From NCBI GenBank assembly GCA_904502235.1, contig CAJGDP010000024.1, positions 1 through 25,210 of the forward strand: a DNA stretch of 25,210 nucleotides, read 5' to 3'. Origin of the DNA: an uncultured Bacteroidaceae bacterium. GTDB lineage: Bacteria > Bacteroidota > Bacteroidia > Bacteroidales > Bacteroidaceae. The position numbers and the translations under genes are program-made. Numbering within the stretch: the first letter of the stretch is position 1; each line of letters starts with the position of its first letter. This document shows, in pieces, positions 15,497 through 24,487 of this stretch. The notes beneath the pieces were generated by a model that searched no databases, was not told where the DNA came from, and worked only from the letters and a program-made list of their open reading frames with translations.

Positions 15497-16861
15497 TTAC
15501 ACAGGTATTTTAGGCATAATCTCCATCAGCACCATCGATATTATCATATAGAACGTCATACCACTGATGTCGTTTATAATTTGTATGAACGGACCTGTTG
15601 CCACCGCCGGATTGATATCGATTCTCTCGAGCACCATTGGAATAAGCGTACCGAAACTTGATGCAAAAAGCACAACCACAAACAGACTCAAAGGAACAGC
15701 CAGCGTTACCATATCGAGTGCGCCATACACAAACACATTATACACATATACCATCAGCGACAATATGGTTGCATTAATCAACGCAACAACAAGTTCCTTT
15801 AGGATATGCTTGAAAATATGCTGTGAACTGAGCGAGTTATTGGCGAGTCCTTGAACCGCAATGGCCGATGACTGCGTACCTACGTTACCACCCATACCGG
15901 CAAGCAAAGGTATGAACAGAGCCATCTCGGGGTGTTCAACAAAAGTATTGTCGAAGCAATTGAGCAACAACGAAGAGCCGATACCTCCAAGCATACCTAT
16001 AATGAGCCAGGGCAAACGGGCCTTTGTCTGCACGAACACACTGTCGCTTGTTTCCACGTCCTGGGTAAGACCGGCTGTCAACTGTTGGTCGTGCTCGGTT
16101 TGTTCACGAACCTCGTCCATGACGTCGTCGACGGTAATCTGTCCCACAAGACGGTTGATTTTGTCAACCACAGGAATTGCCACAAGGTTATACTTTTCAA
16201 TAAGCATTGTAACCTCATCTATTGGCGTATCCACATCAACGCTTACCACCTTTGTGTTCATCACATGCTTGACCTTCGACACCGAAGGGCTGGTAATCAT
16301 CTTCGTGAGCGGGAAGAGACCGCAAAGACGCTCATCATCATCAACAACATACACATAGTATATATCGTCGAGTTCCTCTGCCTGATAACGCATCTCCTTA
16401 AGGCACTCCGGCATACTCCAATTCTCGTTCACCACCACCATCTCGGTACTCATAAGACCACCGGCGGTATCCTCATCGTATTGCAGAAGGTCAACAATGT
16501 CGCCCGCCTGTTCAATATCCTTGATGTGAAGAAGAATCTCTTCCTGTTTTTCCTCGTCAAGGTCACGGATAATCTCAACGGCGTCGTCGGTATCCATGTA
16601 GTTGACGAAACGTTTGGCAATGGCCTCAGAGGGAAGTTCTTCGAGCAATTCGTTACGCTCGTCCTCATCCATCTCGATAAGCGCATCGGCAGCCTGTTCG
16701 TTGTCAAGCTGGCGATAAAGGAAACGCGCCTCTTCAATATCGAGTTCCTCGCAGATTTCGGCGATGTCGGCAGGATGCAGTTTTGAAATTGTCTCCTGCA
16801 ACAGCACCGAATCCTTGCGTTCGATGAGTTCCTTTATATAATTGATGAATTCCTTTGTCAT
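15497..16861 (-). CDS. mgtE: Magnesium transporter MgtE
   Basis: A 454-residue Mg2+ channel. The cytoplasmic N domain (about 1-125) is the helical MgtE_N superhelix with repeated LLxxLxxxEAIxxF-like units (for example LLEELPSEAIAKRF). Two CBS domains follow (about 137-255; GGLMSTEMVVV and the HVMNTKVVSVDVDTPIDEV segment), then a five-helix membrane domain (about 283-454). The transmembrane region contains LAGMGGNVGTQSSA (320-333) and an Asp in NDISG near residue 433, both expected around the ion pore. Length is normal (about 450). In the family the N and CBS domains sense cytosolic Mg2+ and gate the pore. The gene starts 15 nt after the rsmA stop codon and is probably cotranscribed with it. 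No Mg2+ riboswitch-like leader is visible between them. Confidence 0.96.
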   Translation of the reverse strand: MTKEFINYIKELIERKDSVLLQETISKLHPADIAEICEELDIEEARFLYRQLDNEQAADALIEMDEDERNELLEELPSEAIAKRFVNYMDTDDAVEIIRDLDEEKQEEILLHIKDIEQAGDIVDLLQYDEDTAGGLMSTEMVVVNENWSMPECLKEMRYQAEELDDIYYVYVVDDDERLCGLFPLTKMITSPSVSKVKHVMNTKVVSVDVDTPIDEVTMLIEKYNLVAIPVVDKINRLVGQITVDDVMDEVREQTEHDQQLTAGLTQDVETSDSVFVQTKARLPWLIIGMLGGIGSSLLLNCFDNTFVEHPEMALFIPLLAGMGGNVGTQSSAIAVQGLANNSLSSQHIFKHILKELVVALINATILSLMVYVYNVFVYGALDMVTLAVPLSLFVVVLFASSFGTLIPMVLERIDINPAVATGPFIQIINDISGMTFYMIISMVLMEIMPKIPV

Positions 16862-16876
16862 TTTCTTTTTCCGTTA

Positions 16877-17659
16877 TTACAGTTCGCTTTCAACTTTCTT
16901 GGTCAAGTCTATAAAATCCTCTATAGACAACTGTTCGGGACGTTTATCAAGGATTGGATCACTCAACAGAGGCGACTCTTTTCCAACAATCTGCTGTATT
17001 GAGTTACGCAATTTCTTACGACGCTGGTTGAATGTTCCCTTTACAATCTTCTTGAACAATTCCTCGTTGCACTCCAGGCACGTTCGACCGTTGCGCTTCA
17101 TAAGCACCACAGCACTCTTTACCTTTGGAGGAGGAGAGAATACATTCTCGTGAACCGTAAACAGATACTCCACATCATACCACAACTGGATAAGGATACT
17201 CAATATGCCATAAGCCTTACTCCCCGGTGTGGCAGCAAGACGCTCACCCACCTCCTTCTGTATCATACCGCTGCAATAAGGAATATACTCCTTGTAATCG
17301 AGCATCTTGAAGAAAATCTGGCTTGATATGTTGTACGGGTAGTTTCCGATAAGCATGAATTCGCCACCGTCAAACAGACGGTCTAGGTGCATCTTGAGAA
17401 AATCGTCGGGGATGATATTCTCTTCTTTGAGTTCCGGAAGATTCTTGCACAGATAGCTCACCGACTCCTCGTCAATCTCCACCACCTTCACCGGACGTTG
17501 CTTCTCGAGCAGGAAGCGGGTAAGGACACCCATTCCCGGACCTACCTCAAGCACCGGCATGCCGGGACATACATCAACAGTGTCTGCAATATCCTTTGCG
17601 ATTGACAAATCGATAAGAAAATGCTGTCCCAATCTCTTTTTTGCTGTAACTGCCTTCAT
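16877..17659 (-). CDS. rsmA: 16S rRNA (adenine1518-N6/adenine1519-N6)-dimethyltransferase RsmA (KsgA)
   Basis: A 260-residue SAM-dependent methyltransferase that dimethylates two adjacent adenosines in the 3'-terminal hairpin of 16S rRNA during 30S maturation. Residues 6-15 (AKKRLGQHFL) are the family's N-terminal signature, VLEVGPGMGVLT at 36-47 is the SAM-binding motif I, VVEIDEE at 59-65 is motif II, and LIGNYPYNIS at 103-112 holds the catalytic N-x-PY motif. The C-terminal helical domain includes FNQRRKKLRNSI. Length is typical. A TACCTTTG -7 box lies upstream (17764-17757), giving a leader of about 90 nt. mgtE follows 15 nt downstream. Confidence 0.97.
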   Translation of the reverse strand: MKAVTAKKRLGQHFLIDLSIAKDIADTVDVCPGMPVLEVGPGMGVLTRFLLEKQRPVKVVEIDEESVSYLCKNLPELKEENIIPDDFLKMHLDRLFDGGEFMLIGNYPYNISSQIFFKMLDYKEYIPYCSGMIQKEVGERLAATPGSKAYGILSILIQLWYDVEYLFTVHENVFSPPPKVKSAVVLMKRNGRTCLECNEELFKKIVKGTFNQRRKKLRNSIQQIVGKESPLLSDPILDKRPEQLSIEDFIDLTKKVESEL

Positions 17660-17756
17660 TATAGGTGAGCTTTTTTATTAAATATCTATAAAATAACAAT
17701 TATTAAGTAATATATTATTATCTTCGCACTACCGCAAAGAGAATATGCACATGTTG

Positions 17757-17790
17757 CAAAGGTAAGTAAAACTATCAAAATGCGGTCAAA
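17757..17790 (-). promoter_or_regulatory. Promoter of rsmA-mgtE
   Basis: On the minus strand TTTG (17790-17787), 22 nt, then TACCTTTG (17764-17757). Both boxes match consensus; the spacer is slightly long. The -33 box lies just in front of the start codon of the divergent gene at 17794. For that gene only a weaker TATCTTCG (17719-17726) was seen. Confidence 0.5.
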
Positions 17791-17793
17791 GTT

Positions 17794-18765
17794 ATGAAAA
17801 AGATTTTAAATAAAACACTAAAAACGCTATTCCCACTGCTCTTGGGAGCATTTATACTATATATCATATACGACGATTTCGACTTTTCACAGATATGGCA
17901 AAAACTGAAAGAGATGGATATGTTCTGGTTTACAATGACAACCATCTTCATAATCCTGAGCCATGTGATAAGAGGACTGCGCTGGAAGCTGGCACTTGCA
18001 CCGCTCGACCTGCACCCCACATCGTCCACAAGCATAAATTCCATATTCGTGGCATACGCGGCAAATCTTGTGATACCTCGATTCGGTGAAGTATCGCGTT
18101 GCGTAATACTCGAGCAGTACGACAGGATACCGTTCGCACAGTCTCTAGGCACACTTGTTACCGAACGTCTCATCGACACTCTGGTGGTTGTTCTTATGAC
18201 TACTGTTGCCGTTGCACTGCAGTGGAACATCTTCATGGAATTCATCAATGACGTGGGCATAGCCACACCCGGCAACAATATCGGTGCATGGATAGTAATA
18301 GCATTGTCAGCAATAGCCATTGCTGTTATGTTGTATATATTCCTGCGCAAATTCTCGTTCTGGAAAAAGATACGCAACTTCATCGCACGTTTTTCCGACG
18401 GACTGCTCTCGCTCACAAAGATGAAGAACGGCTGGCTGTTCATTCTAGAAACACTGGCGATATGGTTCTGCTACTTCATGCAGTTCTATCTCTGTTTCTT
18501 CTACTTCCCATTCACTGAACACCTGTCGTTCCTTGCCGGCCTGTTGCTCTTTGTAGCAGGAAGCATTGCCGTGGTTGTACCCACCCCCAACGGTGCAGGA
18601 CCGTGGCATTTTGCAGTAATAAGCATAATGACACTTTACGGAGTGAGCGAAACAGACGCCGCCGTATTTGCGTTTATAGTACACAGCACACAGACACTCA
18701 TAGTTGCAATACTCGGAATATACGCGCTTATAATGTTGCAATTCAAGAAACGTATAAACAAATAA
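17794..18765 (+). CDS. UPF0104 / lysylphosphatidylglycerol synthase TM-region family membrane protein
   Basis: A 323-residue integral membrane protein with about eight hydrophobic helices (first at about 12-25, last at about 295-315). It matches the LPG_synthase_TM (AglD/YbhN, UPF0104) family: HVIRGLRWKLALAP at about 51-64, YAANLVIPRFGEVSRC at about 88-103 (the P-R-x-GE motif), LVTERLIDTL at about 125-134, and the late PTPNGAGPWHF loop near 265. The soluble aminoacyl-transferase domain of true MprF is absent, so lipid lysylation should not be assumed; members are thought to act as lipid-linked transporters or flippase-like proteins, with function mostly unknown. It is divergent from rsmA-mgtE, and the pepD gene starts 31 nt downstream with no clear promoter of its own, so the two may share a transcript. 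Confidence 0.9.
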   Translation: MKKILNKTLKTLFPLLLGAFILYIIYDDFDFSQIWQKLKEMDMFWFTMTTIFIILSHVIRGLRWKLALAPLDLHPTSSTSINSIFVAYAANLVIPRFGEVSRCVILEQYDRIPFAQSLGTLVTERLIDTLVVVLMTTVAVALQWNIFMEFINDVGIATPGNNIGAWIVIALSAIAIAVMLYIFLRKFSFWKKIRNFIARFSDGLLSLTKMKNGWLFILETLAIWFCYFMQFYLCFFYFPFTEHLSFLAGLLLFVAGSIAVVVPTPNGAGPWHFAVISIMTLYGVSETDAAVFAFIVHSTQTLIVAILGIYALIMLQFKKRINK

Positions 18766-18796
18766 TAAACATAATAACTTTTAAATCAATACAATT

Positions 18797-20254
18797 ATGG
18801 CATTAACAATCAAAGACCTACAGCCACGCGAAGTGTGGAAGCACTTCGAGGCACTCACACAGGTTCCACGTCCATCGGGACACCTTGAGAAAATCCAGAA
18901 ATTCCTGCTCGATTTCGGTAAGAGCATCAACGTACAGACATGGCAGGACGAAGCCGGTAACATCATCATGCGCAAGCCTGCAACACCGGGATTGGAGAAC
19001 CGCAAAGGAATTATCCTCCAGGCACATATGGACATGGTTCCACAGAAGACTCCCGACAGCAAGCACGACTTCATCAACGACCCTATAACCACAGTTGTAA
19101 AGGGCGATTGGTTGTATGCCGATAACACCACACTCGGTGCCGACAACGGTCTTGGCGTTGCAGCAATCATGGCAATCATGGAAGACGAGAGCCTCCAGCA
19201 CGGTCCATTGGAAGCACTTATCACTGCCGACGAAGAGACAGGCATGTATGGTGCATTCGGTCTGAAAGGCGGAGAACTCGAAGGAGAACTGTTGCTGAAT
19301 CTCGACTCAGAAGAAGAGGGTGTTCTATACATCGGTTGCGCAGGCGGTCTTGACGTTTCCGCATCAATGGAGTTCATGGAAGAGGCTAGCGATGACGAAG
19401 ACGTTGCGGTTAAGGTACAGCTCAAAGGCTTGCGTGGCGGACACTCAGGTTTGGAAATCAACGCAGGCCGTGGCAATGCCAACAAGTTGATGGCTCGCTT
19501 TGTACGCGAAGCTATGGATGAGTGTGGCGTTGTTCTCGCAAGCTGGAACGGCGGTAACATGCGTAACGCAATCCCTGCTAGCTGCGAGGTTGTATTGACA
19601 CTCCCCGAAGAGGGCGTAGAAGAGTTGAAAGAGATTGCTGCAAAATACGAAGCACTCTATAACAGCGAATATGCAACAATCGAGGAAGGCATCACTCTTA
19701 CAGTAACAGAATGCGAGATGCCCGAGACTGTTGTTCCCGAAGAGATTCAGGACAACCTTGTAGATGTTATCCTCGCTTGCCACGACGGTGTATTGCGCTT
19801 CATCCCCACAATCCCCGACACTGTAGAGACATCAAGCAACCTCTCTATCGTAAAGATTGAAGAAGGCAAAGCAGAAATCAACATCCTTGCACGCAGTTCA
19901 TGCGACACAATGAAGGAATTCCTTGCACTTCAGTTGTCAAGCTGCTTTGCAATGGCAGGCATGAAGGTGGAACTCAGCGGCGGTTACAGCGGCTGGCAGC
20001 CAAATGTAAACTCTCCATTGCTTGCAGCATTGAAGGGCGCATACAACGACATGTTCGGCAAACAACCCGACGTTCGCGTTATCCACGCAGGTCTTGAGTG
20101 CGGTATCATCTCTACCAACTATCCAAAGATGGATATGGTATCGTTCGGTCCCACATTGATGTCGCCCCACTCTCCTACAGAGCGCGTAGAGATTCCGACA
20201 GTCGAGAAATTCTACTCACTTGTAAAGGCACTTGTAGTAAACGGAGTTCTTTAA
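18797..20254 (+). CDS. pepD: Aminoacyl-histidine dipeptidase PepD (M20 family)
   Basis: A 485-residue cytoplasmic zinc exopeptidase of the M20C type, hydrolysing Xaa-His and other dipeptides. Metal and catalytic residues are in place: QAHMDMVPQ (H77, D79), LGADNGLG (bridging D116), ADEETGMYG (catalytic E146, metal E147), NLDSEEEG (D170), and MSPHSPTER near the C-terminus supplying the last His. The lid or dimerisation domain is inserted at about 185-390 (LRGGHSGLEINAGRGNAN is the conserved RGGHSG segment). Length matches the family (about 480-490). Codon use is rich in frequent C-ending codons, suggesting good expression (impression, not calculated). It ends next to a strong bidirectional hairpin. 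Confidence 0.96.
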   Translation: MALTIKDLQPREVWKHFEALTQVPRPSGHLEKIQKFLLDFGKSINVQTWQDEAGNIIMRKPATPGLENRKGIILQAHMDMVPQKTPDSKHDFINDPITTVVKGDWLYADNTTLGADNGLGVAAIMAIMEDESLQHGPLEALITADEETGMYGAFGLKGGELEGELLLNLDSEEEGVLYIGCAGGLDVSASMEFMEEASDDEDVAVKVQLKGLRGGHSGLEINAGRGNANKLMARFVREAMDECGVVLASWNGGNMRNAIPASCEVVLTLPEEGVEELKEIAAKYEALYNSEYATIEEGITLTVTECEMPETVVPEEIQDNLVDVILACHDGVLRFIPTIPDTVETSSNLSIVKIEEGKAEINILARSSCDTMKEFLALQLSSCFAMAGMKVELSGGYSGWQPNVNSPLLAALKGAYNDMFGKQPDVRVIHAGLECGIISTNYPKMDMVSFGPTLMSPHSPTERVEIPTVEKFYSLVKALVVNGVL

Positions 20255-20257
20255 TTC

Positions 20258-20295
20258 AAATGAAAAAGAGTTGCTAAGGCAACTCTTTTTCATTT
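20258..20295. terminator. Bidirectional terminator between pepD and the metalloprotease gene
   Basis: A perfect 17-bp inverted repeat (20258-20274 with 20279-20295) around the loop TAAG has A-rich and T-rich ends on both sides. It lies 3 nt after the pepD stop (20254) and 2 nt past the stop codon of the convergent gene (20298), so it fills the whole gap. Confidence 0.88.
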
Positions 20296-20297
20296 TA

Positions 20298-23200
20298 TTA
20301 CTTGAATATCACTTTCTTACCATTCACTATATAGATACCGGAAGAGGTTACCTCACTTAATTGCCTTCCCTGCAAATCGTATATGACAGGCACTTCATTC
20401 TCACTTATGACATCCTCTATAGTTGTAGCGCCGAAGACGAAACGGAAACCGGAACTTAATGCCGCAGTACCCAAAACAAGAGCTCTTGGCAGATAAATCC
20501 TATGACCATTGTTCAAGAAGGCCATTCCGTTTTCTTTGTTCATATCTGCCAAATAGAGACCAACCTCTTTATCATTAGGTTTCGCAAGCACATACGACTC
20601 TTCTGTTATATATTCAGCTGCGACAGTACCTTCAAACAGGTTGTTTTTAATGGTTTCTGTTGATGTTACGTTAAAGTTGAAGGTATATGTACCAGCCTTT
20701 TCTGCCTTAAGAACAACAGCCTCGCCTGCAGGAATTACATTATTTTCAAGTTTAGTCATTAAAACAGTTCCCTCACTTGTATTTATTCCATCCTCGGTGA
20801 GATAATATGCCTCAACACCATTAGGAATGTTTACAGCCTTCTCTGCATAGAATGTTGCATAACCGACATCATCTATTGCTACTCCATAAGAACTTGGCAA
20901 CGAACTAAAGATATCTGTTCCCTGATGAACAGCATTATGAACACCCAACAAAACGTCTACATCATCCTTTCCATTTATTGACAGATAAAGATTTGTCCTA
21001 CCTGCAAACTTAAATCCTTTAAAATCCGTTCCAACAAAATACTCGAACTTAGAAGGAACATCACTCAACACAACAGTACCTTCAGTTTGTGTAATAGTCT
21101 GATTGTCTTCAGATGCAGAATATACATACTTGCCATTTGAAATATTCCTGATTGCAAACCTGAACCTGCCATTCTCACACTCCGGATATACAGCCCACAA
21201 ACAATTGATATCAACCTTAGCAACATCTGTTGTTTGCACCTTAATATCACTACCTACAGCATGCAGGTACCTGTCATCTTCATATATTGCAAGCAAAATC
21301 TCATTAGGAGTTTCACTCTTCTTGGACACCGGCATTGGAAATGTTATAGTTGCAGTATAATTATTCGCGTTCCAAACCTCGTTTTTGAGTTCATAGCCAT
21401 GCACTCCTGTAAATACAGGTTTACGATCTTTACCGGGAATAACAAAAGAGGTTCCCACAAACTCATTACCAGCTTCGTCTGTAACTGTGTATGAAAATTC
21501 TTCAAGAGAATAGAGCGAAAAATTCCACAGCGATGCAGAAATAGCAGTTCCGCTATCATTAACATTATTCCATGTTACCAAATTCGTATGATCACTCGGA
21601 TTATGCGCACACGACATAGACTGTTTTGTTATATCAGACAATTCTACAGCAGATATATAATAATGTCCGTCGTCTGTCTTATATATATATACATTTGTTT
21701 CTGTGGCACTCATTGTCCATCTACCACTCTGTGCCGTTGTTCCTTTCAGAAATCTATCTGTTTTACAATTTCTTAAAGAATAACAATTCTCCGCAATCTT
21801 TGAAACCATCCATAAACTGTTTGCCACATCTGTACCCAAGGCTGCTGTCTGTGCATTATCTGCACCATTATCATAAATACCCTTCTGAGGATAGGTATAG
21901 TAAGCACTCAATATTTGATAAACGGCACCATCCTGTAGAATATCCTTCACAGGAGCCTCCGCTCCTTCAACAACCTTAATTGTATTTCCTTCAACAACAA
22001 CCACAGCATCATTATTACCCACAACATCCAATTTTGTTGCATCTATTACACCATCGGTAATAAAGAAACCGCCATTATAAGCATATTCGATAGTTGTACC
22101 GTTTGTATAGGTTACGTAAACCGCATCAGTAGGATTACATTCTACCAAGATCTCATATATACTCTTGCCTTGCATATCAACAGGTTCAAAACGCCATTGG
22201 CAGTCTGATGCATCAGGATTCCCAGCCCATGTAGTAACAAAGTTTACTCCGTTTTTCTGAAAATGAGTCTGATCGCTTTTTGTACAATTGAGTCCTTCTT
22301 TAAATGAATAGAATGTGTATCCATTATCCTCTGTTATTTTTTCAATAGTGAGTTCAGTATATTTGTCGGCAACATAGCCACCACCATTGGCTCCGGCAAC
22401 AATTGCTTTACCATCACCATTCTTTATACCCAGTTTATTATCATTTAATGTTATGTACCATATACCATTATTGGTATTAACCTTTGCGTCAGCCTGCAAA
22501 GTAAAACACAAATTATTTCCATTGGAAAGCGCATTGTTGTAAAGATACTCATGGCGGCTGACATCTCTATTCACCATATGGTAATAACCGTTATACAACA
22601 TCGGTTGCTCAGGTTCAGGATCCGGTTCGGGAGTAGTAACTGCTGTAAATTTTGCTATGTATGTGGCATTACTTCTGGCAATTGTGTTACATGTTGCTTC
22701 TGTACTATACTGTTTATTATTCAAATACCAGCCGGCGAAAGCATACCCGTCATTAGCCTTTGCATTCAATGTAACTGTTGATGCAGCCTTTACGGTAACA
22801 GATGTTACACCATTGACTGTTGCTGTTCCTGATGTTGCTGGCTCGGCTTTCACACTTATTGTATATTCCTTGATTACTTCGGCACCGGTAACATTAAATC
22901 CACCACCATTTTCGGGTGTTAAAGTTGTAAGAGTATATGCAATGCCACCTATCTCCTCTACGCGGATAATACCGCCACGCATAGAGCGTACAGCTGTTAT
23001 AAAATCAACATCAACATTGCCGACATTTACATTAGGAAGTGTTACTACACAAATGCCATCAGTCGCAGGCACCGACTCTGCAAGCACATAAGGAAATGTC
23101 TCGCCATAGTCGGCCGACATTGTTATACGCACACAGCTCTCTGTATTAAAGTAGCTATGGTTTACACCCCACTTTACAGTTACAGTTTCACCGGCAGTAT

Positions 23201-24338
23201 AGGAGTTCTTTGCAGGAGAGAGCGATGCATCAAACGGTGTTGTACTGCCAACTATTTCAATATTAGCATCCCAAACCGCATAATTACTATAGAATGGATT
23301 TTCCAACAGATAGTCATAAGCTGTTGAAGAAGGCATATCGTTCACAAGGAAAGCTATGCTGTACGAGCCGGCAGCCATCGATGGAATGTTTGTTCCGGTT
23401 ATTTCATAATAATAACTAGCATCATTAATATCCGCCGAATACTTTGGACTATAGTCTATTATATTTGATGTTTGAGGTATCAAGGACTTAAAATCCGGCA
23501 ACACACCATTCTCTCCATTCACATTACCAACATTTGTGCTACTGCATCCAATAGCAGAATATGTCAACAAATGTCCTTCGGCATCTGTAGCCGACAACGG
23601 TATTGCCACGCAAGCACCTTGTGGTATTCTGTATGTATCCTTCATGGCACTTGTAAACTGTGGCGCACTGTTTGTAACATTCTTGTTTACATTAGCACTG
23701 CCTACACCGTTTTTTACAGACTCTTCGCGTATCAACAGTAGAGATGGATATGAAAAGTACTCACCCTCATTGTCCATAAGACTGCCTTCGCCTTGAGCTG
23801 TATGAAAATCAGCACCGAACATATGTCCAAGTTCATGCGCCACAACCCATTTGTCAGTTTTTGCATAGCCACTGCTCTTTGTAGACGCATTGTACGCACC
23901 ATTACCTACAGACAAACCGCTATTTTCCGCAAATTCGTCACGATGATGCACCCACATTCCTACGTCATACGAAGCGGCACCTATAGCTTCATTGGTAAGT
24001 TCGGTTCCAAAACTGTTAGTATTATAGATATTCTCATCAATTAGATTATAAGACGGCATCACCAAGCGTGCGTCTTCAACCACGTCAAAGCAGATACCGA
24101 GCGGAACAAACATCCTGTTTGCAAAATCCTCGCACTCCTGCCAGAATTGCTGAACCTTGTTGTAGTCGCTTTCAAGGTCTTGCTGAAAAGCCGACAATGT
24201 AACCGGCAAAGCAAGGCGATAGTAACGCATTGTATTATCACCGGGAATAGCATTGTTTGCAACGCCACGTGTCTGAGCTGTTGCAAAAGAGAGCAAAAAC
24301 AAAGTAAATGTAAAGATTATAAATCTAAGGTTCTTCAT
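20298..24338 (-). CDS. Secreted M12B-like (reprolysin-type) metalloprotease with lectin-like modules and C-terminal sorting tail
   Basis: A 1346-residue secreted protein. The start is placed at the ATG at 24338, because MKNLRFIIFTFTLFLLSFAT-AQ is a signal peptide and the upstream in-frame ATG (24359) would be almost at the predicted transcription start. The metalloprotease domain (about 35-215) has IGAASYDVGMWVHH, then HELGHMFGADFH at 168-179 and a Met-turn SLMD (M188). Normal metzincins have HExxHxxGxxH; here the third His is one residue late (H179, F178 at the usual place). Two beta domains follow (about 225-475; SAPQFTSAMKDTYRIPQG and WGVNHSYF), then an InlB-type B-repeat (about 491-567; NDGYAFAGWYLN), a TTPEPDPEPEQP linker, three beta-trefoil/lectin-like regions (about 583-720, 806-945, 1013-1125), and a C-terminal segment ending YDLQGRQLSE...GIYIVNGKKVIFK typical of type IX cargo in Prevotella-like bacteria. 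The substrate is unknown. Confidence 0.83.
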   Translation of the reverse strand: MKNLRFIIFTFTLFLLSFATAQTRGVANNAIPGDNTMRYYRLALPVTLSAFQQDLESDYNKVQQFWQECEDFANRMFVPLGICFDVVEDARLVMPSYNLIDENIYNTNSFGTELTNEAIGAASYDVGMWVHHRDEFAENSGLSVGNGAYNASTKSSGYAKTDKWVVAHELGHMFGADFHTAQGEGSLMDNEGEYFSYPSLLLIREESVKNGVGSANVNKNVTNSAPQFTSAMKDTYRIPQGACVAIPLSATDAEGHLLTYSAIGCSSTNVGNVNGENGVLPDFKSLIPQTSNIIDYSPKYSADINDASYYYEITGTNIPSMAAGSYSIAFLVNDMPSSTAYDYLLENPFYSNYAVWDANIEIVGSTTPFDASLSPAKNSYTAGETVTVKWGVNHSYFNTESCVRITMSADYGETFPYVLAESVPATDGICVVTLPNVNVGNVDVDFITAVRSMRGGIIRVEEIGGIAYTLTTLTPENGGGFNVTGAEVIKEYTISVKAEPATSGTATVNGVTSVTVKAASTVTLNAKANDGYAFAGWYLNNKQYSTEATCNTIARSNATYIAKFTAVTTPEPDPEPEQPMLYNGYYHMVNRDVSRHEYLYNNALSNGNNLCFTLQADAKVNTNNGIWYITLNDNKLGIKNGDGKAIVAGANGGGYVADKYTELTIEKITEDNGYTFYSFKEGLNCTKSDQTHFQKNGVNFVTTWAGNPDASDCQWRFEPVDMQGKSIYEILVECNPTDAVYVTYTNGTTIEYAYNGGFFITDGVIDATKLDVVGNNDAVVVVEGNTIKVVEGAEAPVKDILQDGAVYQILSAYYTYPQKGIYDNGADNAQTAALGTDVANSLWMVSKIAENCYSLRNCKTDRFLKGTTAQSGRWTMSATETNVYIYKTDDGHYYISAVELSDITKQSMSCAHNPSDHTNLVTWNNVNDSGTAISASLWNFSLYSLEEFSYTVTDEAGNEFVGTSFVIPGKDRKPVFTGVHGYELKNEVWNANNYTATITFPMPVSKKSETPNEILLAIYEDDRYLHAVGSDIKVQTTDVAKVDINCLWAVYPECENGRFRFAIRNISNGKYVYSASEDNQTITQTEGTVVLSDVPSKFEYFVGTDFKGFKFAGRTNLYLSINGKDDVDVLLGVHNAVHQGTDIFSSLPSSYGVAIDDVGYATFYAEKAVNIPNGVEAYYLTEDGINTSEGTVLMTKLENNVIPAGEAVVLKAEKAGTYTFNFNVTSTETIKNNLFEGTVAAEYITEESYVLAKPNDKEVGLYLADMNKENGMAFLNNGHRIYLPRALVLGTAALSSGFRFVFGATTIEDVISENEVPVIYDLQGRQLSEVTSSGIYIVNGKKVIFK

Positions 24339-24367
24339 ATAGTAGATTTTGATTTTCATTTATTTTG

Positions 24368-24399
24368 CAAAATTAGTCAAAATATAGCAGAACAGGAAA
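24368..24399 (-). promoter_or_regulatory. Promoter of the metalloprotease gene
   Basis: On the minus strand TTTC (24399-24396), 20 nt, then TAATTTTG (24375-24368). The -7 box matches TAnnTTTG exactly. Initiation near 24362 leaves about 24 nt before the ATG at 24338 and supports that start over the ATG at 24359. Confidence 0.5.
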
Positions 24400-24435
24400 C
24401 ACAAACCATTCTTTAACAAGAATATATAGATAAAA

Positions 24436-24469
24436 AAAATATCCGCACTTCGAAAAGCGCGGATATTTT
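24436..24469 (-). terminator. Rho-independent terminator of tsf
   Basis: On the minus strand an 11-bp stem (24469-24459 with 24446-24436, core ATCCGC/GCGGAT) with a 12-nt loop is followed by a run of eight T, 19 nt after the tsf stop codon. The loop can add a small CTT/AAG extension. Confidence 0.88.
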
Positions 24470-24487
24470 CTTGTATATAAGTTTCAA

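Noticed and set aside
15932..16786. 284-codon plus-strand ORF opposite mgtE
   Set aside because: mgtE is complete with all domains; the antisense frame is open because of the Glu/Asp-rich cytoplasmic domain and shows no family features.
16862..17793. Mg2+-sensing riboswitch upstream of mgtE
   Set aside because: mgtE is preceded by rsmA with a 15-nt gap, and the 134-nt region before rsmA is AT-rich with no convincing complex fold.
17794..18765. MprF lysylphosphatidylglycerol synthetase
   Set aside because: Only the multi-helix membrane region is present; the cytosolic aminoacyl-transferase domain is missing, so that activity cannot be claimed.
18781..19560. 259-codon minus-strand ORF opposite pepD
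   Set aside because: Ser/Pro/Arg-rich shadow of a gene with all M20 metal ligands in frame on the plus strand.
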